From an uncultured Bacteroides sp. (GTDB lineage Bacteria; Bacteroidota; Bacteroidia; Bacteroidales; Bacteroidaceae), in NCBI RefSeq assembly GCF_937912035.1, contig NZ_CALDPF010000023.1:84148-148147 (forward strand): 64,000 nucleotides of DNA. The letters run 5' to 3'. The notes beneath the pieces were generated by a model. It was not told where the DNA came from and did no database searches. It saw nothing but the letters and a program-made list of their open reading frames with translations. The position numbers were made by a program, and so were the translations under genes. Positions 37,034-46,359 of this stretch are shown in pieces. Position 1 is the first letter of the stretch; each line of letters opens with the position of its first letter.

Positions 37034-38317
37034 ATGAATTCAAGGTTTTATATTTTAACAATAATATTTCTGATTTTCTGTTCTGTAGATAAAATATCGG
37101 CATCTGTCACACAAAATGAAGCAACCGATGAAGAATATTTACCGTCAGATTCAATCTTTGCAAAATTCTTGCAGGAAAGAAAAATCCCTATCTACAACAA
37201 CAATGAAATAGAACTTCTACCAAATGGAAGGATAAAATTCGAAAACCTGTTCGAAGCAATAAGAAAAGCCAAGAAACATATTCATCTGGAATATTTCAAT
37301 TTCAGAAGCGACTCTATAGCAAAAGAAATATTCACCCTGCTGGCGGAAAAGGCTAAAGAAGGAGTGAAGGTAAGAGCTATGTTCGATGATTTCGGAAACC
37401 TGTCGAACAACCGACCGCTAAGGAAGGAACATCTGAAAATGCTGAACGAAAGAGGTATAGAAATAATCAGATTTGATCCGATGAAATTTCCATACATAAA
37501 CCATGCTTTCAGCAGAGATCATCAGAAAATAGTGATTATAGACGGTAAGACGGGATTTACCGGAGGTATGAACATTGCCGACTATTATATTAACGGTCTG
37601 CCTGGAATAGGCCCGTGGAGAGACATGCATATATGCATAGAAGGTCCTGCAGTGAGCGGACTACAGAAAGCATTCCTCTATGTGTGGAACAAGGAGACAA
37701 AACAGAACGTAGGCGGAGAGACATATTTCCCGTATGGTATGGACAGTACCTATACTCCAAAGCAACTAGGCAAGCAAGTAGCTATAGTACAAAGAGTTCC
37801 ACACAAGACACCGGATGCTGTGCGAAGGGCATATATCGAAGCAATGGATGCCGCGGAACATCATATACGCATCGTCACCCCTTACTTCACTCCTACAAGA
37901 AGTGTCCGTAAAGCCATATACAGAGCTTTGAAAAGAGGCATAAAAGTAGAAATAATGATTTCAGAAAAATGTGACATTTCGTTTACACCCGATGGAGGAT
38001 TCTACTACGCGAACAAGTTCAGAAAAGCCGGAGCACATATATATCTCTACAAGGGAGGATTTCATCACACCAAAGTAATGACTGTGGACGACCGTTTCTG
38101 CACAGTGGGCAGCACAAACCTGAACAGCAGAAGTCTGAAATACGACTACGAAATAAACGCCTTTATATTCGACCTCCAGACCACTTGGGAACTGGACGAG
38201 ATTTACAGTAACGACAAGAAGAACAGCGAAAGGATGACAAAAGAATATTACAGGAAAAGAGGAGCATGGAGGAACTTCGTAGGATGGTTTGCACACCTGC
38301 TCACACCTGTCATATAG
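37034..38317 (+). CDS. Phospholipase D-family protein, cardiolipin synthase-like, with signal peptide
   Basis: 427 residues. Two HKD motifs mark the family: HQKIVIIDGKTGFTGGMN near residue 161 and HHTKVMTVDDRFCTVGSTN near residue 343. They form one active site that works through a phosphohistidine. The closest layout is bacterial cardiolipin synthase (PEYxNHRKI-type first lobe: EYFNFRSDSIAKEIFTLLAE). Normal ClsA has two N-terminal membrane helices; here there is only one hydrophobic segment, a likely signal peptide or anchor (FYILTIIFLIFCSVDKISAS), so the catalytic part should face the periplasm. A periplasmic cardiolipin synthase or a secreted phospholipase are both possible. Confidence 0.8.
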   Translation: MNSRFYILTIIFLIFCSVDKISASVTQNEATDEEYLPSDSIFAKFLQERKIPIYNNNEIELLPNGRIKFENLFEAIRKAKKHIHLEYFNFRSDSIAKEIFTLLAEKAKEGVKVRAMFDDFGNLSNNRPLRKEHLKMLNERGIEIIRFDPMKFPYINHAFSRDHQKIVIIDGKTGFTGGMNIADYYINGLPGIGPWRDMHICIEGPAVSGLQKAFLYVWNKETKQNVGGETYFPYGMDSTYTPKQLGKQVAIVQRVPHKTPDAVRRAYIEAMDAAEHHIRIVTPYFTPTRSVRKAIYRALKRGIKVEIMISEKCDISFTPDGGFYYANKFRKAGAHIYLYKGGFHHTKVMTVDDRFCTVGSTNLNSRSLKYDYEINAFIFDLQTTWELDEIYSNDKKNSERMTKEYYRKRGAWRNFVGWFAHLLTPVI

Positions 38318-38321
38318 TTTT

Positions 38322-38378
38322 CGGACAAAGCTATTTGTAGAAATTTGGAATGTCAATACCATTATGTCCGTTTTTTTT
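38322..38378 (+). terminator. Possible terminator after the phospholipase D-like gene
   Basis: CGGACA (38322-38327) can pair with TGTCCG (38365-38370), which is followed directly by eight T. The 37-nt loop is long, so this is a weak to moderate candidate. It also overlaps the region where a -33 element for metF would be. Confidence 0.4.
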
Positions 38379-38380
38379 CC

Positions 38381-38388
38381 TAAATTTG
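38381..38388 (+). promoter_or_regulatory. Candidate -7 box of metF
   Basis: TAAATTTG matches TAnnTTTG 39 bp before the metF ATG. No -33 element is visible at 19-21 bp upstream. Confidence 0.45.
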
Positions 38389-38427
38389 TCTCCATTGTAA
38401 ACAATACATACAAATATAGGATAAAAC

Positions 38428-39381
38428 ATGAGCGTAATAGATTTGATAAATGCCGAGAATAAAACAGCTTTCTCATTCGAAATACTTCCTCCACTGAAAG
38501 GTGCGGGAATAGATAAGCTGATGTCCGACATAGAGACACTGCTTCCTTATAATCCAAAATACATCAATATAACAACACACCGCAGTGAATATGTCTATAT
38601 GCCCGAACCGAACGGGATGTACTGCCGTAAGCTTACCAGAAGACGCCCCGGTACAGTAGCTGTAGCCGCGGCCATAAAGGCCAAGTATGGTGTGACAGTG
38701 GTTCCGCATATACTTTGCAGCGGATATACACCTGAAGAGACAGAATATACTCTTATCGACTTGCAGTTTCTAGGCATATCAGATCTACTCGTGTTGAGAG
38801 GTGACAAGGCTCCCCACCAGAAGAGTTTCACTCCGGAAGATGGCGGACATGCACATGCGATAGACCTACAACATCAAATCAACAAATATAATCAGGGATT
38901 CTTCTTCGACGGAAAAGAGATGGACAAGCTTCCGCCTCAGTTCTGCTACGGAGTAGCCTGCTATCCGGAAAAGCATGAGGAATCGCCAAATGCGGAAAGA
39001 GACCTGTACTGGCTTCAGCAGAAAGTGGAAGCCGGAGCTCAATATGCAGTTACACAGATGTTTTTCGACAATGAGAAATATTTTGATTTCGTGGACAAGG
39101 CTCGCAAGGCAGGTATAAACGTACCTATTATCCCTGGTATAAAACCACTGAAGAAAATGGCTCAGCTGAATGTACTGCCAAGAACATTCAAGATTGACCT
39201 GCCGGAAGCACTCGCCTCGGAAGTGAGAAAATGCAAATCCGACGAAGAGGTGGCTGCACTGGGATGCGAATGGACTATAAACCAGTGTAAGGAACTTATG
39301 GCACACGGGGTACCAAGTATTCATTTTTACTCTGTGGGAGCCGTAGACTCAATAGCAAAAATAGCAAAAGCTATATATTAA
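38428..39381 (+). CDS. metF: 5,10-methylenetetrahydrofolate reductase
   Basis: 317 residues, about the usual MetF length. The start FSFEILPPLKG is the conserved first strand carrying the catalytic Glu. Further blocks are NITTHRSEY, TVVPHILCSGYTPEETEYTL, LLVLRGDKAP (FAD/folate contact), FCYGVACYPEKHEE, AGAQYAVTQMFFDNEKYFDF and VPIIPGIKPLKK. It reduces methylene-THF to methyl-THF with NADH and FAD and feeds methionine synthesis. It lies 13 bp before holB, so the two are probably co-transcribed. Confidence 0.96.
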   Translation: MSVIDLINAENKTAFSFEILPPLKGAGIDKLMSDIETLLPYNPKYINITTHRSEYVYMPEPNGMYCRKLTRRRPGTVAVAAAIKAKYGVTVVPHILCSGYTPEETEYTLIDLQFLGISDLLVLRGDKAPHQKSFTPEDGGHAHAIDLQHQINKYNQGFFFDGKEMDKLPPQFCYGVACYPEKHEESPNAERDLYWLQQKVEAGAQYAVTQMFFDNEKYFDFVDKARKAGINVPIIPGIKPLKKMAQLNVLPRTFKIDLPEALASEVRKCKSDEEVAALGCEWTINQCKELMAHGVPSIHFYSVGAVDSIAKIAKAIY

Positions 39382-39394
39382 TATTCAGACAAAA

Positions 39395-40552
39395 ATGATG
39401 AACAGCATACATACAGGAAAAAATGGAGGATTCGCCTCCGTTATCGGTCAGCAGGAAGCCGTAAGCATGATTTTACAGACCATGCATGCGGGACGACTTC
39501 CACATGCCATAATGGTTTGCGGTCCTTCCGGTTGCGGAAAGCTTCCATTTGCCATGGCGCTTGCACGGTATGTATGTTGTACTAATCCATCTGACAATGA
39601 TTCATGCGGCGAGTGTATGTCATGCCGTATGGCCGACAAGTTGGAACATCCTGACATACATTTCGTTTTCCCGGTAATCAGGAAAAAGGACGGCTCGACT
39701 GTGATATCGGACGACTGGCTGCCGGAATGGAGACAAAGGCTGAAACGTTCGCCTTATTTCTCGCTTGCCGACTGGTGCGGAGATATGGGTGACCCAAACA
39801 AGCAACCGCTTATATACACCTCTGAAAGTAACGAGATACAGCGGAAACTATCGCTCAAGTCATCAATGGGGGGGTATAAAGTGGCTATAATATGGCTGCC
39901 GGAAAAGATGAATGCCGAGTGTGCCAACAAGCTTCTGAAACTCGTTGAAGAGCCACCGGAGAAAACACTGTTCATCATGGTGAGCGAAGAACCTGAATAC
40001 GTACTTCCCACACTGGCAGGAAGAACACAGAGAATAAATCTGGTTCCGATAGAACAGAATATTCTGGCAAAATATCTTTCAGACAGGTTCGGACTGACTG
40101 AAACTGATGCTCAGGACATCGCACGTCTGTCGGAAGGAAGCGTACTTCAGGCTATGCAGAACATAAGCCTGGGTGATGAGGAGAAAGCCTGTTTTGACAG
40201 TTTCACCACTCTGATGCGTCAGGCATGGCGTCGTGACATACGTTCTCTCAAGGAATGGAGCGAGCAAATGGCTGCAAGAGGAAGGGAAAGACACAAGATT
40301 TTCCTCAGATACGCATCAAGAATGACACGCGAGAATTTCATGGCAAACTTCAGAATGCCGGACTTGAATTACATGAACCGCGAAGAGGCAGCTTTTGCAG
40401 TCAGGTTTGCGCCGTTCATAAACGAAAGAAACGTTTGCGGCATAGAAGAGCTGATAGAAGAGGCCATAAAACATATCGAACAGAATGTAAACCCTAAAAT
40501 GGTTTTCTTCGATCTGGCAGTGAGAATGATAGTCTTAATCAAAAACAGATAA
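39395..40552 (+). CDS. holB: DNA polymerase III clamp-loader subunit delta'
   Basis: 385 residues. The AAA+ fold is clear: FASVIGQQEAVSMILQTM, a P-loop written GPSGCGKLP, the zinc module with four Cys (CCTNPSDNDSCGECMSC), and NKLLKLVEEPPEKTLFIMVS (delta' sensor region) followed by TLAGRTQRINLVP. The P-loop has Leu where ATPases have Thr/Ser, in line with delta' being a non-hydrolysing clamp-loader subunit. It loads the sliding clamp with DnaX and HolA. Gene order metF-holB-ricT-gldH suggests a housekeeping operon. Confidence 0.92.
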   Translation: MMNSIHTGKNGGFASVIGQQEAVSMILQTMHAGRLPHAIMVCGPSGCGKLPFAMALARYVCCTNPSDNDSCGECMSCRMADKLEHPDIHFVFPVIRKKDGSTVISDDWLPEWRQRLKRSPYFSLADWCGDMGDPNKQPLIYTSESNEIQRKLSLKSSMGGYKVAIIWLPEKMNAECANKLLKLVEEPPEKTLFIMVSEEPEYVLPTLAGRTQRINLVPIEQNILAKYLSDRFGLTETDAQDIARLSEGSVLQAMQNISLGDEEKACFDSFTTLMRQAWRRDIRSLKEWSEQMAARGRERHKIFLRYASRMTRENFMANFRMPDLNYMNREEAAFAVRFAPFINERNVCGIEELIEEAIKHIEQNVNPKMVFFDLAVRMIVLIKNR

Positions 40553-40597
40553 TATACACCGGTTAGACTGGTTATAACCGGCACTAAATATATAAAT

Positions 40598-42052
40598 ATG
40601 GACAACGAATATAAACTGAAAAACGGTAGCGGTTGCCTTGCATGCAGTGGATGCGGAAGACAGGACAACAAGCTGAATACATACGACTGGATGGCCGACA
40701 TTCCTGGGAATGCCGACGAACAGGACATGGTGGAGGTACAGTTCAAGAACACCAGAAAAGGATATTATAAGAACAGTAATCGTCTGCCACTGATGAAAGG
40801 CGATATAGTGGCTGTAGAAGCAAGTCCGGGACACGACATAGGTACAGTGACGCTGACCGGACGACTCGTTCCGCTACAGATGAAAAAGGCCAACATACGT
40901 CCTGACGCTGAAATCAAACGAGTTTATCGTAAGGCTAAACCTGTGGACATGGAAAAATACGAAGAGGCTAAGTCGCGCGAACACCAGACCATGATACGCT
41001 CACGCAAGATTGCGGAAGACCTGGGGCTCAAGATGAAAATCGGTGACGTGGAGTATCAGGGTGATGGCAACAAAGCAATATTCTATTATATTGCCGACGA
41101 ACGTGTCGACTTCAGACAGCTTATCAAAGTTCTGGCAGAAGCCTTCAAGGTTCGTATAGAGATGAAGCAGATAGGTGCCCGTCAGGAAGCCGGAAGAATC
41201 GGAGGAATCGGCCCTTGCGGTAGAGAATTGTGCTGTGCTACATGGATGACAAGTTTTATATCAGTATCTACAAGCGCCGCAAGATATCAGGACATATCTT
41301 TGAACCCACAGAAACTGGCAGGACAGTGTGCAAAACTGAAATGTTGTCTCAACTATGAAGTAGATGCTTACGTGGAATGCCAGAAAAGACTGCCTAGCAG
41401 GGAAATTGAACTTGAAACAGCCGATGCCACTTACTATTATTTCAAGGCAGATATCCTTGGAGGTACAATAACCTACAGTACAGACAAGAGTTTCCTTGCC
41501 AACGAATGTACAATCAGCGCACGCAGGGCATTCGAGATTATCAATATGAACCGCCGCGGAGAAAAACCGGAAAAACTTGAAGGCAGCGAAACAGCAAAAG
41601 ATGAACGTAAGCCAAAAGATCTGCTTGAGCAGGAAAGTCTGACAAGATTTGACAAAAGCAAAAACTCAAAAAACAAAAAGAAAAAGAATAAAGGTGGACA
41701 GCCTCAACAACAACCTAATGAGTCAGTACAACCTGTAGCTGAAAAGCCTGTTGCTGAAAAACCTCAGAACAAGCAGCCTAAGCCTCAGCCCAAACAACAG
41801 GAAAAGCAACAACCTCAACAACAGCAACAACAGCAGCAGAAAGAACAACAGAAAGAGAACAACGAACCGGTAAAACCAGCTGACAACAGACCGAAAAACC
41901 AGCGTAATAAAAATCGAGGTAATAACCCTAACAGGCGACAGCAGAACGTGAATCAACAAGGCGAACAAAAACAAGGTGAACAAAAGCCTAAACCGAACAA
42001 TCAGCAGCGCCAACCGGAGGGAAAAGCCAATGTTGAAAATTTACCACAATAA
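40598..42052 (+). CDS. ricT: PSP1/RicT-family protein with a Gln/Asn/Lys/Pro-rich tail
   Basis: 484 residues. The PSP1 core covers about 40-310: MVEVQFKNTRKGYYKNSNRL, KMKIGDVEYQGDGNKAIFYY, DFRQLIKVLAEAFKVRIEMK, IGARQEAGRIGGIGPCGREL and CCATWMTSF, with Cys clusters at CLACSGCG (N-terminus), GPCGRELCC and CAKLKCCLNY. These match RicT, a subunit of a complex that binds Fe-S clusters in Bacillus and controls RNase Y. From about 345 to the end the protein is low complexity, with poly-Gln coded by mixed CAA/CAG. Such tails on RicT-like proteins suggest RNA or protein contacts; the function in Bacteroidetes is not established from sequence. It starts 45 bp after holB. Confidence 0.85.
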   Translation: MDNEYKLKNGSGCLACSGCGRQDNKLNTYDWMADIPGNADEQDMVEVQFKNTRKGYYKNSNRLPLMKGDIVAVEASPGHDIGTVTLTGRLVPLQMKKANIRPDAEIKRVYRKAKPVDMEKYEEAKSREHQTMIRSRKIAEDLGLKMKIGDVEYQGDGNKAIFYYIADERVDFRQLIKVLAEAFKVRIEMKQIGARQEAGRIGGIGPCGRELCCATWMTSFISVSTSAARYQDISLNPQKLAGQCAKLKCCLNYEVDAYVECQKRLPSREIELETADATYYYFKADILGGTITYSTDKSFLANECTISARRAFEIINMNRRGEKPEKLEGSETAKDERKPKDLLEQESLTRFDKSKNSKNKKKKNKGGQPQQQPNESVQPVAEKPVAEKPQNKQPKPQPKQQEKQQPQQQQQQQQKEQQKENNEPVKPADNRPKNQRNKNRGNNPNRRQQNVNQQGEQKQGEQKPKPNNQQRQPEGKANVENLPQ

Positions 42053-42062
42053 CTAATTATAG

Positions 42063-42086
42063 CAGGCAGAGGTAAACCTCTGCCTG
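42063..42086 (+). terminator. Hairpin after ricT
   Basis: CAGGCAGAGG (42063-42072) and CCTCTGCCTG (42077-42086) pair perfectly around a TAAA loop, 11 bp past the ricT stop. No U-run follows directly, so read-through to gldH is possible. Confidence 0.6.
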
Positions 42087-42130
42087 TATGTCATTTATAA
42101 CGAATTATATAAATATTCAATACAGAATAT

Positions 42131-42610
42131 ATGTCTGCCTTATCACATAAATATATAATCATTGCTATATGTGCTATATTAGCATCATGTTCCACAAATA
42201 CAGTTTACCACCGTTATTATCCAATAGATAAAAATGGTTGGAAAAGAACAGACACTATATTCTTCACACTTAACGACAGTATTGGCATAGGAATTTACAA
42301 CACAAGAATAGGAATAAGACATACCGTAAGCTATCCATACCGCGACTTATGGTTGTCTGTATCATTGCCTGATAAGGAAAAAAGCGACACAGTACATTTG
42401 TATCTGGCCAATGAACGAGGTAACTGGAACGGAAACGGTACAGCGAGCGGATACTATCAATACGAAGCAGACGGTCCTATATTCAACTACAGGGAGAGTT
42501 CAGACTCAGTCATAAAAATATGTCATATCATGCAAGGATTCACTCTGTCATCAATAACCGACATTGGAATTTCCATATCTCGCGGCATCAATCCTGAGGA
42601 AAACAAATAG
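42131..42610 (+). CDS. gldH: Gliding-motility lipoprotein GldH homologue
   Basis: 159 residues with a lipoprotein signal ending ILASCSTN. Motifs fit GldH: VYHRYYPIDKNGWKRTDTIF, a central DLWLSVSL strand and late ISDIGISIS-like end (SSITDIGISISRGINPEENK). Gliding bacteria need GldH, but homologues also exist in non-gliding Bacteroides next to ricT and holB, so it may have an envelope role there. The last 60 bp overlap the 3' end of rodA on the other strand, an unusual tail-to-tail overlap. Confidence 0.75.
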   Translation: MSALSHKYIIIAICAILASCSTNTVYHRYYPIDKNGWKRTDTIFFTLNDSIGIGIYNTRIGIRHTVSYPYRDLWLSVSLPDKEKSDTVHLYLANERGNWNGNGTASGYYQYEADGPIFNYRESSDSVIKICHIMQGFTLSSITDIGISISRGINPEENK

Positions 42611-44023
42611 TAGAATCGTAAATCCCCATAAAGACGAACCTCCATAGCTGAAAAACGGCAAAGGAATACCGATGACCGGTGTAAGTCCTAAAACCATTCC
42701 TACATTTATAAACAAATGGAAAAAGAAAATACTCATCACGCAGTAACCGTATACACGCGCAAATCTTGTCGGCTGACGTTCCGCAAGAGTTATAAGGCGT
42801 AAGATAAGCGAAAGATACAATATAAGAACTACTGATGAGCCAAGAAACCCCTGTTCCTCGCCCACTGTACAAAAAATAAAGTCTGTATCCTGTTCCGGAA
42901 CATATTTAAGTTTCGTTTGAGTACCATTCAGAAAACCTTTACCCAACAATCCTCCGGAACCAATGGCAATCTTACTCTGATTAACATTGTAACCTGCTCC
43001 TGACGGATCGTCCTTCATACCCAACAACACTTCTATTCTGACTTTCTGATGAGGTTCAAGAACTTTGGAAAAGACATAATCTGTAGAAAACAGGAAAACA
43101 GCCGAACCTATAACAAAGAAAGATATATAGAGATAACTATAAATTCTTTCACGCAGAAAGTATACTATCATAGTGAGAAACAACACACCTATCATAACCA
43201 ACAACATGTATACAATATTGAAAGGTATGACATAGAACGAGAATAATACACCAAGAACAATACCTGACACCCCTACTCCCAATATTGTTAAAGCAAGCCT
43301 CCTTCCTGTCTTGCAATAAACCCATATTAGTCCGGATGTCAGTATAATTATTAGAGAAAGTACGGCAAACTCTCCCCACGGAGTAACTTCGTCGGCCATA
43401 GGAACAATAGAAAACCTGATACCGACTATAAAGTATACTACGGCACAGACTCCTGCAAACAATATTGCACCAGGCATACCCTCACGGTATAACATCAGAA
43501 AGAATGAAAGATAGACCAATGCCGACCCTGTCTCTTTTTGCATTACAATCAGAAACATAGGAAGCAGTATTATGGCTAGAGTTGCCATAAGATGTTTCCT
43601 GTTCGACAATGAATAAGTATATTCGCCCATAAACTTGGCAAGAGCCAACGCCGTGCCGAACTTGGCAAATTCGGCCGGCTGTATACTTACAGGGCCAAGA
43701 ACAATCCATGATTTAGATCCTTTAATCTCGTGTGGATTGAATATGGTGGCAAAGAGAAGAAACAGCAGGATGCCGAATATCAGAAAAGCGTATGTATCGA
43801 AAAAACGGTGATCAAGAGACAATATCACTGCAGCAAGTCCAAATGAGCAGGCTATCCACATAAGCTGTTTTCCGGAGCGTAAACCGAAATCCAGGAAATT
43901 TGGATCACCATAATCATAACTGGCTCCACAAATACTGAACCATCCGCAAACTACCAGCAACACATACAAAAGTATGGTCCACCAGTCAACATTCTTAAAT
44001 ATACTATCTTTCCTGTATGCCAT
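42551..44023 (-). CDS. rodA: Peptidoglycan glycosyltransferase RodA (SEDS family)
   Basis: 490 residues from the ATG at 44023 (an ATG nine codons earlier, at 44050, is also possible). About 10-11 membrane segments are seen. SEDS signatures include GSKSWIVLGPVSIQPAEFAK with the conserved Glu, QKETGSALVYLSFFLMLYREG, the large loop SKIAIGSGGLLGKGFLNGTQ, TDFIFCTVGEEQGFLG and GIPLPFFSYGGSSLWG. It polymerises lipid II during side-wall growth with its partner PBP2. It overlaps mrdA by 20 bp, as expected for a coupled pair. An insert of extra hydrophobic residues at about 210-310 makes it longer than the roughly 370-residue E. coli protein. Confidence 0.94.
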   Translation of the reverse strand: MAYRKDSIFKNVDWWTILLYVLLVVCGWFSICGASYDYGDPNFLDFGLRSGKQLMWIACSFGLAAVILSLDHRFFDTYAFLIFGILLFLLFATIFNPHEIKGSKSWIVLGPVSIQPAEFAKFGTALALAKFMGEYTYSLSNRKHLMATLAIILLPMFLIVMQKETGSALVYLSFFLMLYREGMPGAILFAGVCAVVYFIVGIRFSIVPMADEVTPWGEFAVLSLIIILTSGLIWVYCKTGRRLALTILGVGVSGIVLGVLFSFYVIPFNIVYMLLVMIGVLFLTMIVYFLRERIYSYLYISFFVIGSAVFLFSTDYVFSKVLEPHQKVRIEVLLGMKDDPSGAGYNVNQSKIAIGSGGLLGKGFLNGTQTKLKYVPEQDTDFIFCTVGEEQGFLGSSVVLILYLSLILRLITLAERQPTRFARVYGYCVMSIFFFHLFINVGMVLGLTPVIGIPLPFFSYGGSSLWGFTILLFVFLRIDAARYGNSNVGY

Positions 44024-45854
44024 AATTGATTCTTCGTTTCTGTATCTCATCAGCCTGTAACTGACTTTGAGGCGAAAGTTCGCCCTTAAGATATTTTTCC
44101 ATCATAAGTTTACCTATAGGAACTCCATAAACAGCACCGAAACCTCCGTTCTCCACATATACAGCTATAGCTATCTTCGGATTGTTCATAGGAGCAAAAC
44201 CCATAAATGCAGAGTGGTCTTTACCTTTATTCTGAGCAGTACCGGTTTTTCCGCAAACTTCTATATCAGGCAGGTTCGCACCTCTACAAGTTCCTCCCAA
44301 TACAGCTGCACGCATACCCTGCACAACCTCGTCGTAATGCGAACGATCTACTTTTGTATAATGTTTTTCAGAATACTTTTTATCAAGCTCATCACCCTCT
44401 ACTTCCTTAACTACATGAGGAGTTATGTAATATCCTCTGTTTGCAATCGTCGCGCCCAAGTTGGCTATCTGTAGAGGTGTGAGTGTAACCTCACCCTGTC
44501 CTATGGAAATACTTATAATAGTAAGTCCGTTCCATGAACCACGATAAGCCTTGTCATAGAATGCAGCATTAGGAATCATACCACGCATCTCGCCTGGCAA
44601 GTCTATACCCAAAGGATAGCCGAAACCCATAGAAACCATATAATCGCGCCATGTATTCATTGCATTCTGTACCGAACCATACTTACTGCGCGCACCTATC
44701 ATATAATACAGTCCCCAACAGAAATATGCGTTACACGAAGTAGCCAAAGCAGGAATAACAGACAGCGGAGAGCCATGAGCATGACATCCTACGTGCAATC
44801 CTCTAAAATTAAAGCCGTGCGAACACGGATATTGCGTCTCTGTATTTATTATACCTTCCTGAAGAAAAGTAAGTGCCTGCGAAGTCTTGAACGTGGAACC
44901 GGGTGGGTACGTACCCATAATGGCACGGTTCAGTAACGGTTTCCACGGATCAACAGAAAGTTTCAGATGATTCTCTCCCCTATGTCTGCCCGCCATAAGA
45001 TGAGGATTATATGATGGAGATGAAACCAGACACAAGACTTCTCCTGTTGAAGGTTCTATGGCAACTATACTTCCAATCTTCCCCTCCAACAGTCTCTCGC
45101 CAAGAGCCTGCAACTCTATATCAAGACTCAACTTCAGATTCTTTCCTGCTACAGGCGCCTTGTCGAAGCTACCGTTCATATAATTTCCCTGAATTCTTCC
45201 GTGAGCATCACGAAGAAGTATCTCCACTCCTTTCTCACCTCTTAACTGAGTCTCATACGAACGCTCTACCCCTAGCTTGCCAATAAAATCGCCTCGTTTG
45301 TAATATGGGTCATCTTCTATCTCACCTTTAGATACTTCGGCTATATCTCCAAGAATATGAGCTCCACAATCATATCCGTACTGTCTTACAGTTCTGGCCT
45401 GAATATAAAACCCGGGAAAATTGAAAAGCTTTTCACGAAATACGGCACAATCCTCCGAAGAAAGCTGTGTGAGCAAAACCTGATGAGTGTATCTTGAATA
45501 TCCGGGATTAAGACGTCGGTTACGTATGTCATTAAAACGTTTAACAAGAAAGTCCTTGGTAACTCCAAGTGATGTAGCCAATTCCAGAGTATCAAATTTC
45601 TCAACTTCTTTCATGACTACAGTAATATCGTATGCCGGCTGATTGAATACAAGCAGACGCCCCTGACGGTCATAAATCAATCCGCGGGGAGGATATTTAA
45701 TCCGTTGAAGAAGAGCATTACTGTCGGCATTACGTTTATAATCGTCACTCATTATCTGCAGGGTGAACAAACGTATGATAAAGACCAGAACAATAAGGAT
45801 AATAACTCCTCCGAGAACATATTTTCTTTTTTCGAGCTGATAATCCCGTTTCAC
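44004..45854 (-). CDS. mrdA: Penicillin-binding protein 2 (peptidoglycan transpeptidase)
   Basis: 616 residues. One N-terminal membrane helix (YVLGGVIILIVLVFIIRLFT) is followed by the dimerisation region with PPRGLIYDRQGRLLVFNQPA and the transpeptidase domain. The active-site motifs are TYPPGSTFKTSQAL (SxxK, Ser near 319), SCNAYF (SxN) and CGKTGTAQNKG (KTG). It crosslinks new strands made by RodA in the elongasome. The gene overlaps mreD by one base and rodA by 20, which implies translational coupling. Confidence 0.95.
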   Translation of the reverse strand: MKRDYQLEKRKYVLGGVIILIVLVFIIRLFTLQIMSDDYKRNADSNALLQRIKYPPRGLIYDRQGRLLVFNQPAYDITVVMKEVEKFDTLELATSLGVTKDFLVKRFNDIRNRRLNPGYSRYTHQVLLTQLSSEDCAVFREKLFNFPGFYIQARTVRQYGYDCGAHILGDIAEVSKGEIEDDPYYKRGDFIGKLGVERSYETQLRGEKGVEILLRDAHGRIQGNYMNGSFDKAPVAGKNLKLSLDIELQALGERLLEGKIGSIVAIEPSTGEVLCLVSSPSYNPHLMAGRHRGENHLKLSVDPWKPLLNRAIMGTYPPGSTFKTSQALTFLQEGIINTETQYPCSHGFNFRGLHVGCHAHGSPLSVIPALATSCNAYFCWGLYYMIGARSKYGSVQNAMNTWRDYMVSMGFGYPLGIDLPGEMRGMIPNAAFYDKAYRGSWNGLTIISISIGQGEVTLTPLQIANLGATIANRGYYITPHVVKEVEGDELDKKYSEKHYTKVDRSHYDEVVQGMRAAVLGGTCRGANLPDIEVCGKTGTAQNKGKDHSAFMGFAPMNNPKIAIAVYVENGGFGAVYGVPIGKLMMEKYLKGELSPQSQLQADEIQKRRINYGIQER

Positions 45855-46357
45855 TATTTTTTCCTCCCAACAAATTCAATTATCATTATCAACACTACAG
45901 TAACAGCTGTATCTGCCAAAGTAGCAATGGCTATATCCGCAGCCTTGGATATTGAAAAAGCATCAACTATATTAAGTACGGCAGAATGCAACAATACTGA
46001 AGGCAAGACATATCTGAAATAAGGTGCCGTACGCATAGACTTTATTCCTGGCACAAAAGATTCTGCCGCATCGCGAGACGTCTGCCACCTGAGCAACTGA
46101 GGCCTGGCCATGGCCAGCCATAATGAAGCTGTAGCATTCAGCCCGGGAGTATTAGAAAAAATATCTACACACAATCCTAAAAGAAACGAATAAAACAATA
46201 AAGATTTTCTGCCGGTATCAGAAGGAAGCTTCAGAATAAACACTACATAAAGCAATGGTACAGCATATCTTGACACCTGTACCTGACTTATTATCACCCC
46301 TTGAATCAAAACAAGTATGACAAACCATTTTATCTTATTTACCCATGTAGAAGTCAT
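45854..46357 (-). CDS. mreD: Rod-shape determining protein MreD
   Basis: 167 residues with about five membrane segments (WFVILVLIQGVIISQVQVSR, LLFYSFLLGLCVDIFSNTPG, AVTVVLIMIIEFVG). MreD proteins are short and poorly conserved; position between mreC and mrdA decides the call. It is a membrane part of the elongasome linking MreC to the SEDS/PBP pair. It starts 2 bp after mreC ends. Confidence 0.88.
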   Translation of the reverse strand: MTSTWVNKIKWFVILVLIQGVIISQVQVSRYAVPLLYVVFILKLPSDTGRKSLLFYSFLLGLCVDIFSNTPGLNATASLWLAMARPQLLRWQTSRDAAESFVPGIKSMRTAPYFRYVLPSVLLHSAVLNIVDAFSISKAADIAIATLADTAVTVVLIMIIEFVGRKK

Positions 46358-46359
46358 AT

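Noticed and set aside
42131..42610. gldH as evidence for gliding motility
   Set aside because: No other gld or spr genes are in the window, and gldH homologues occur in non-gliding Bacteroides.
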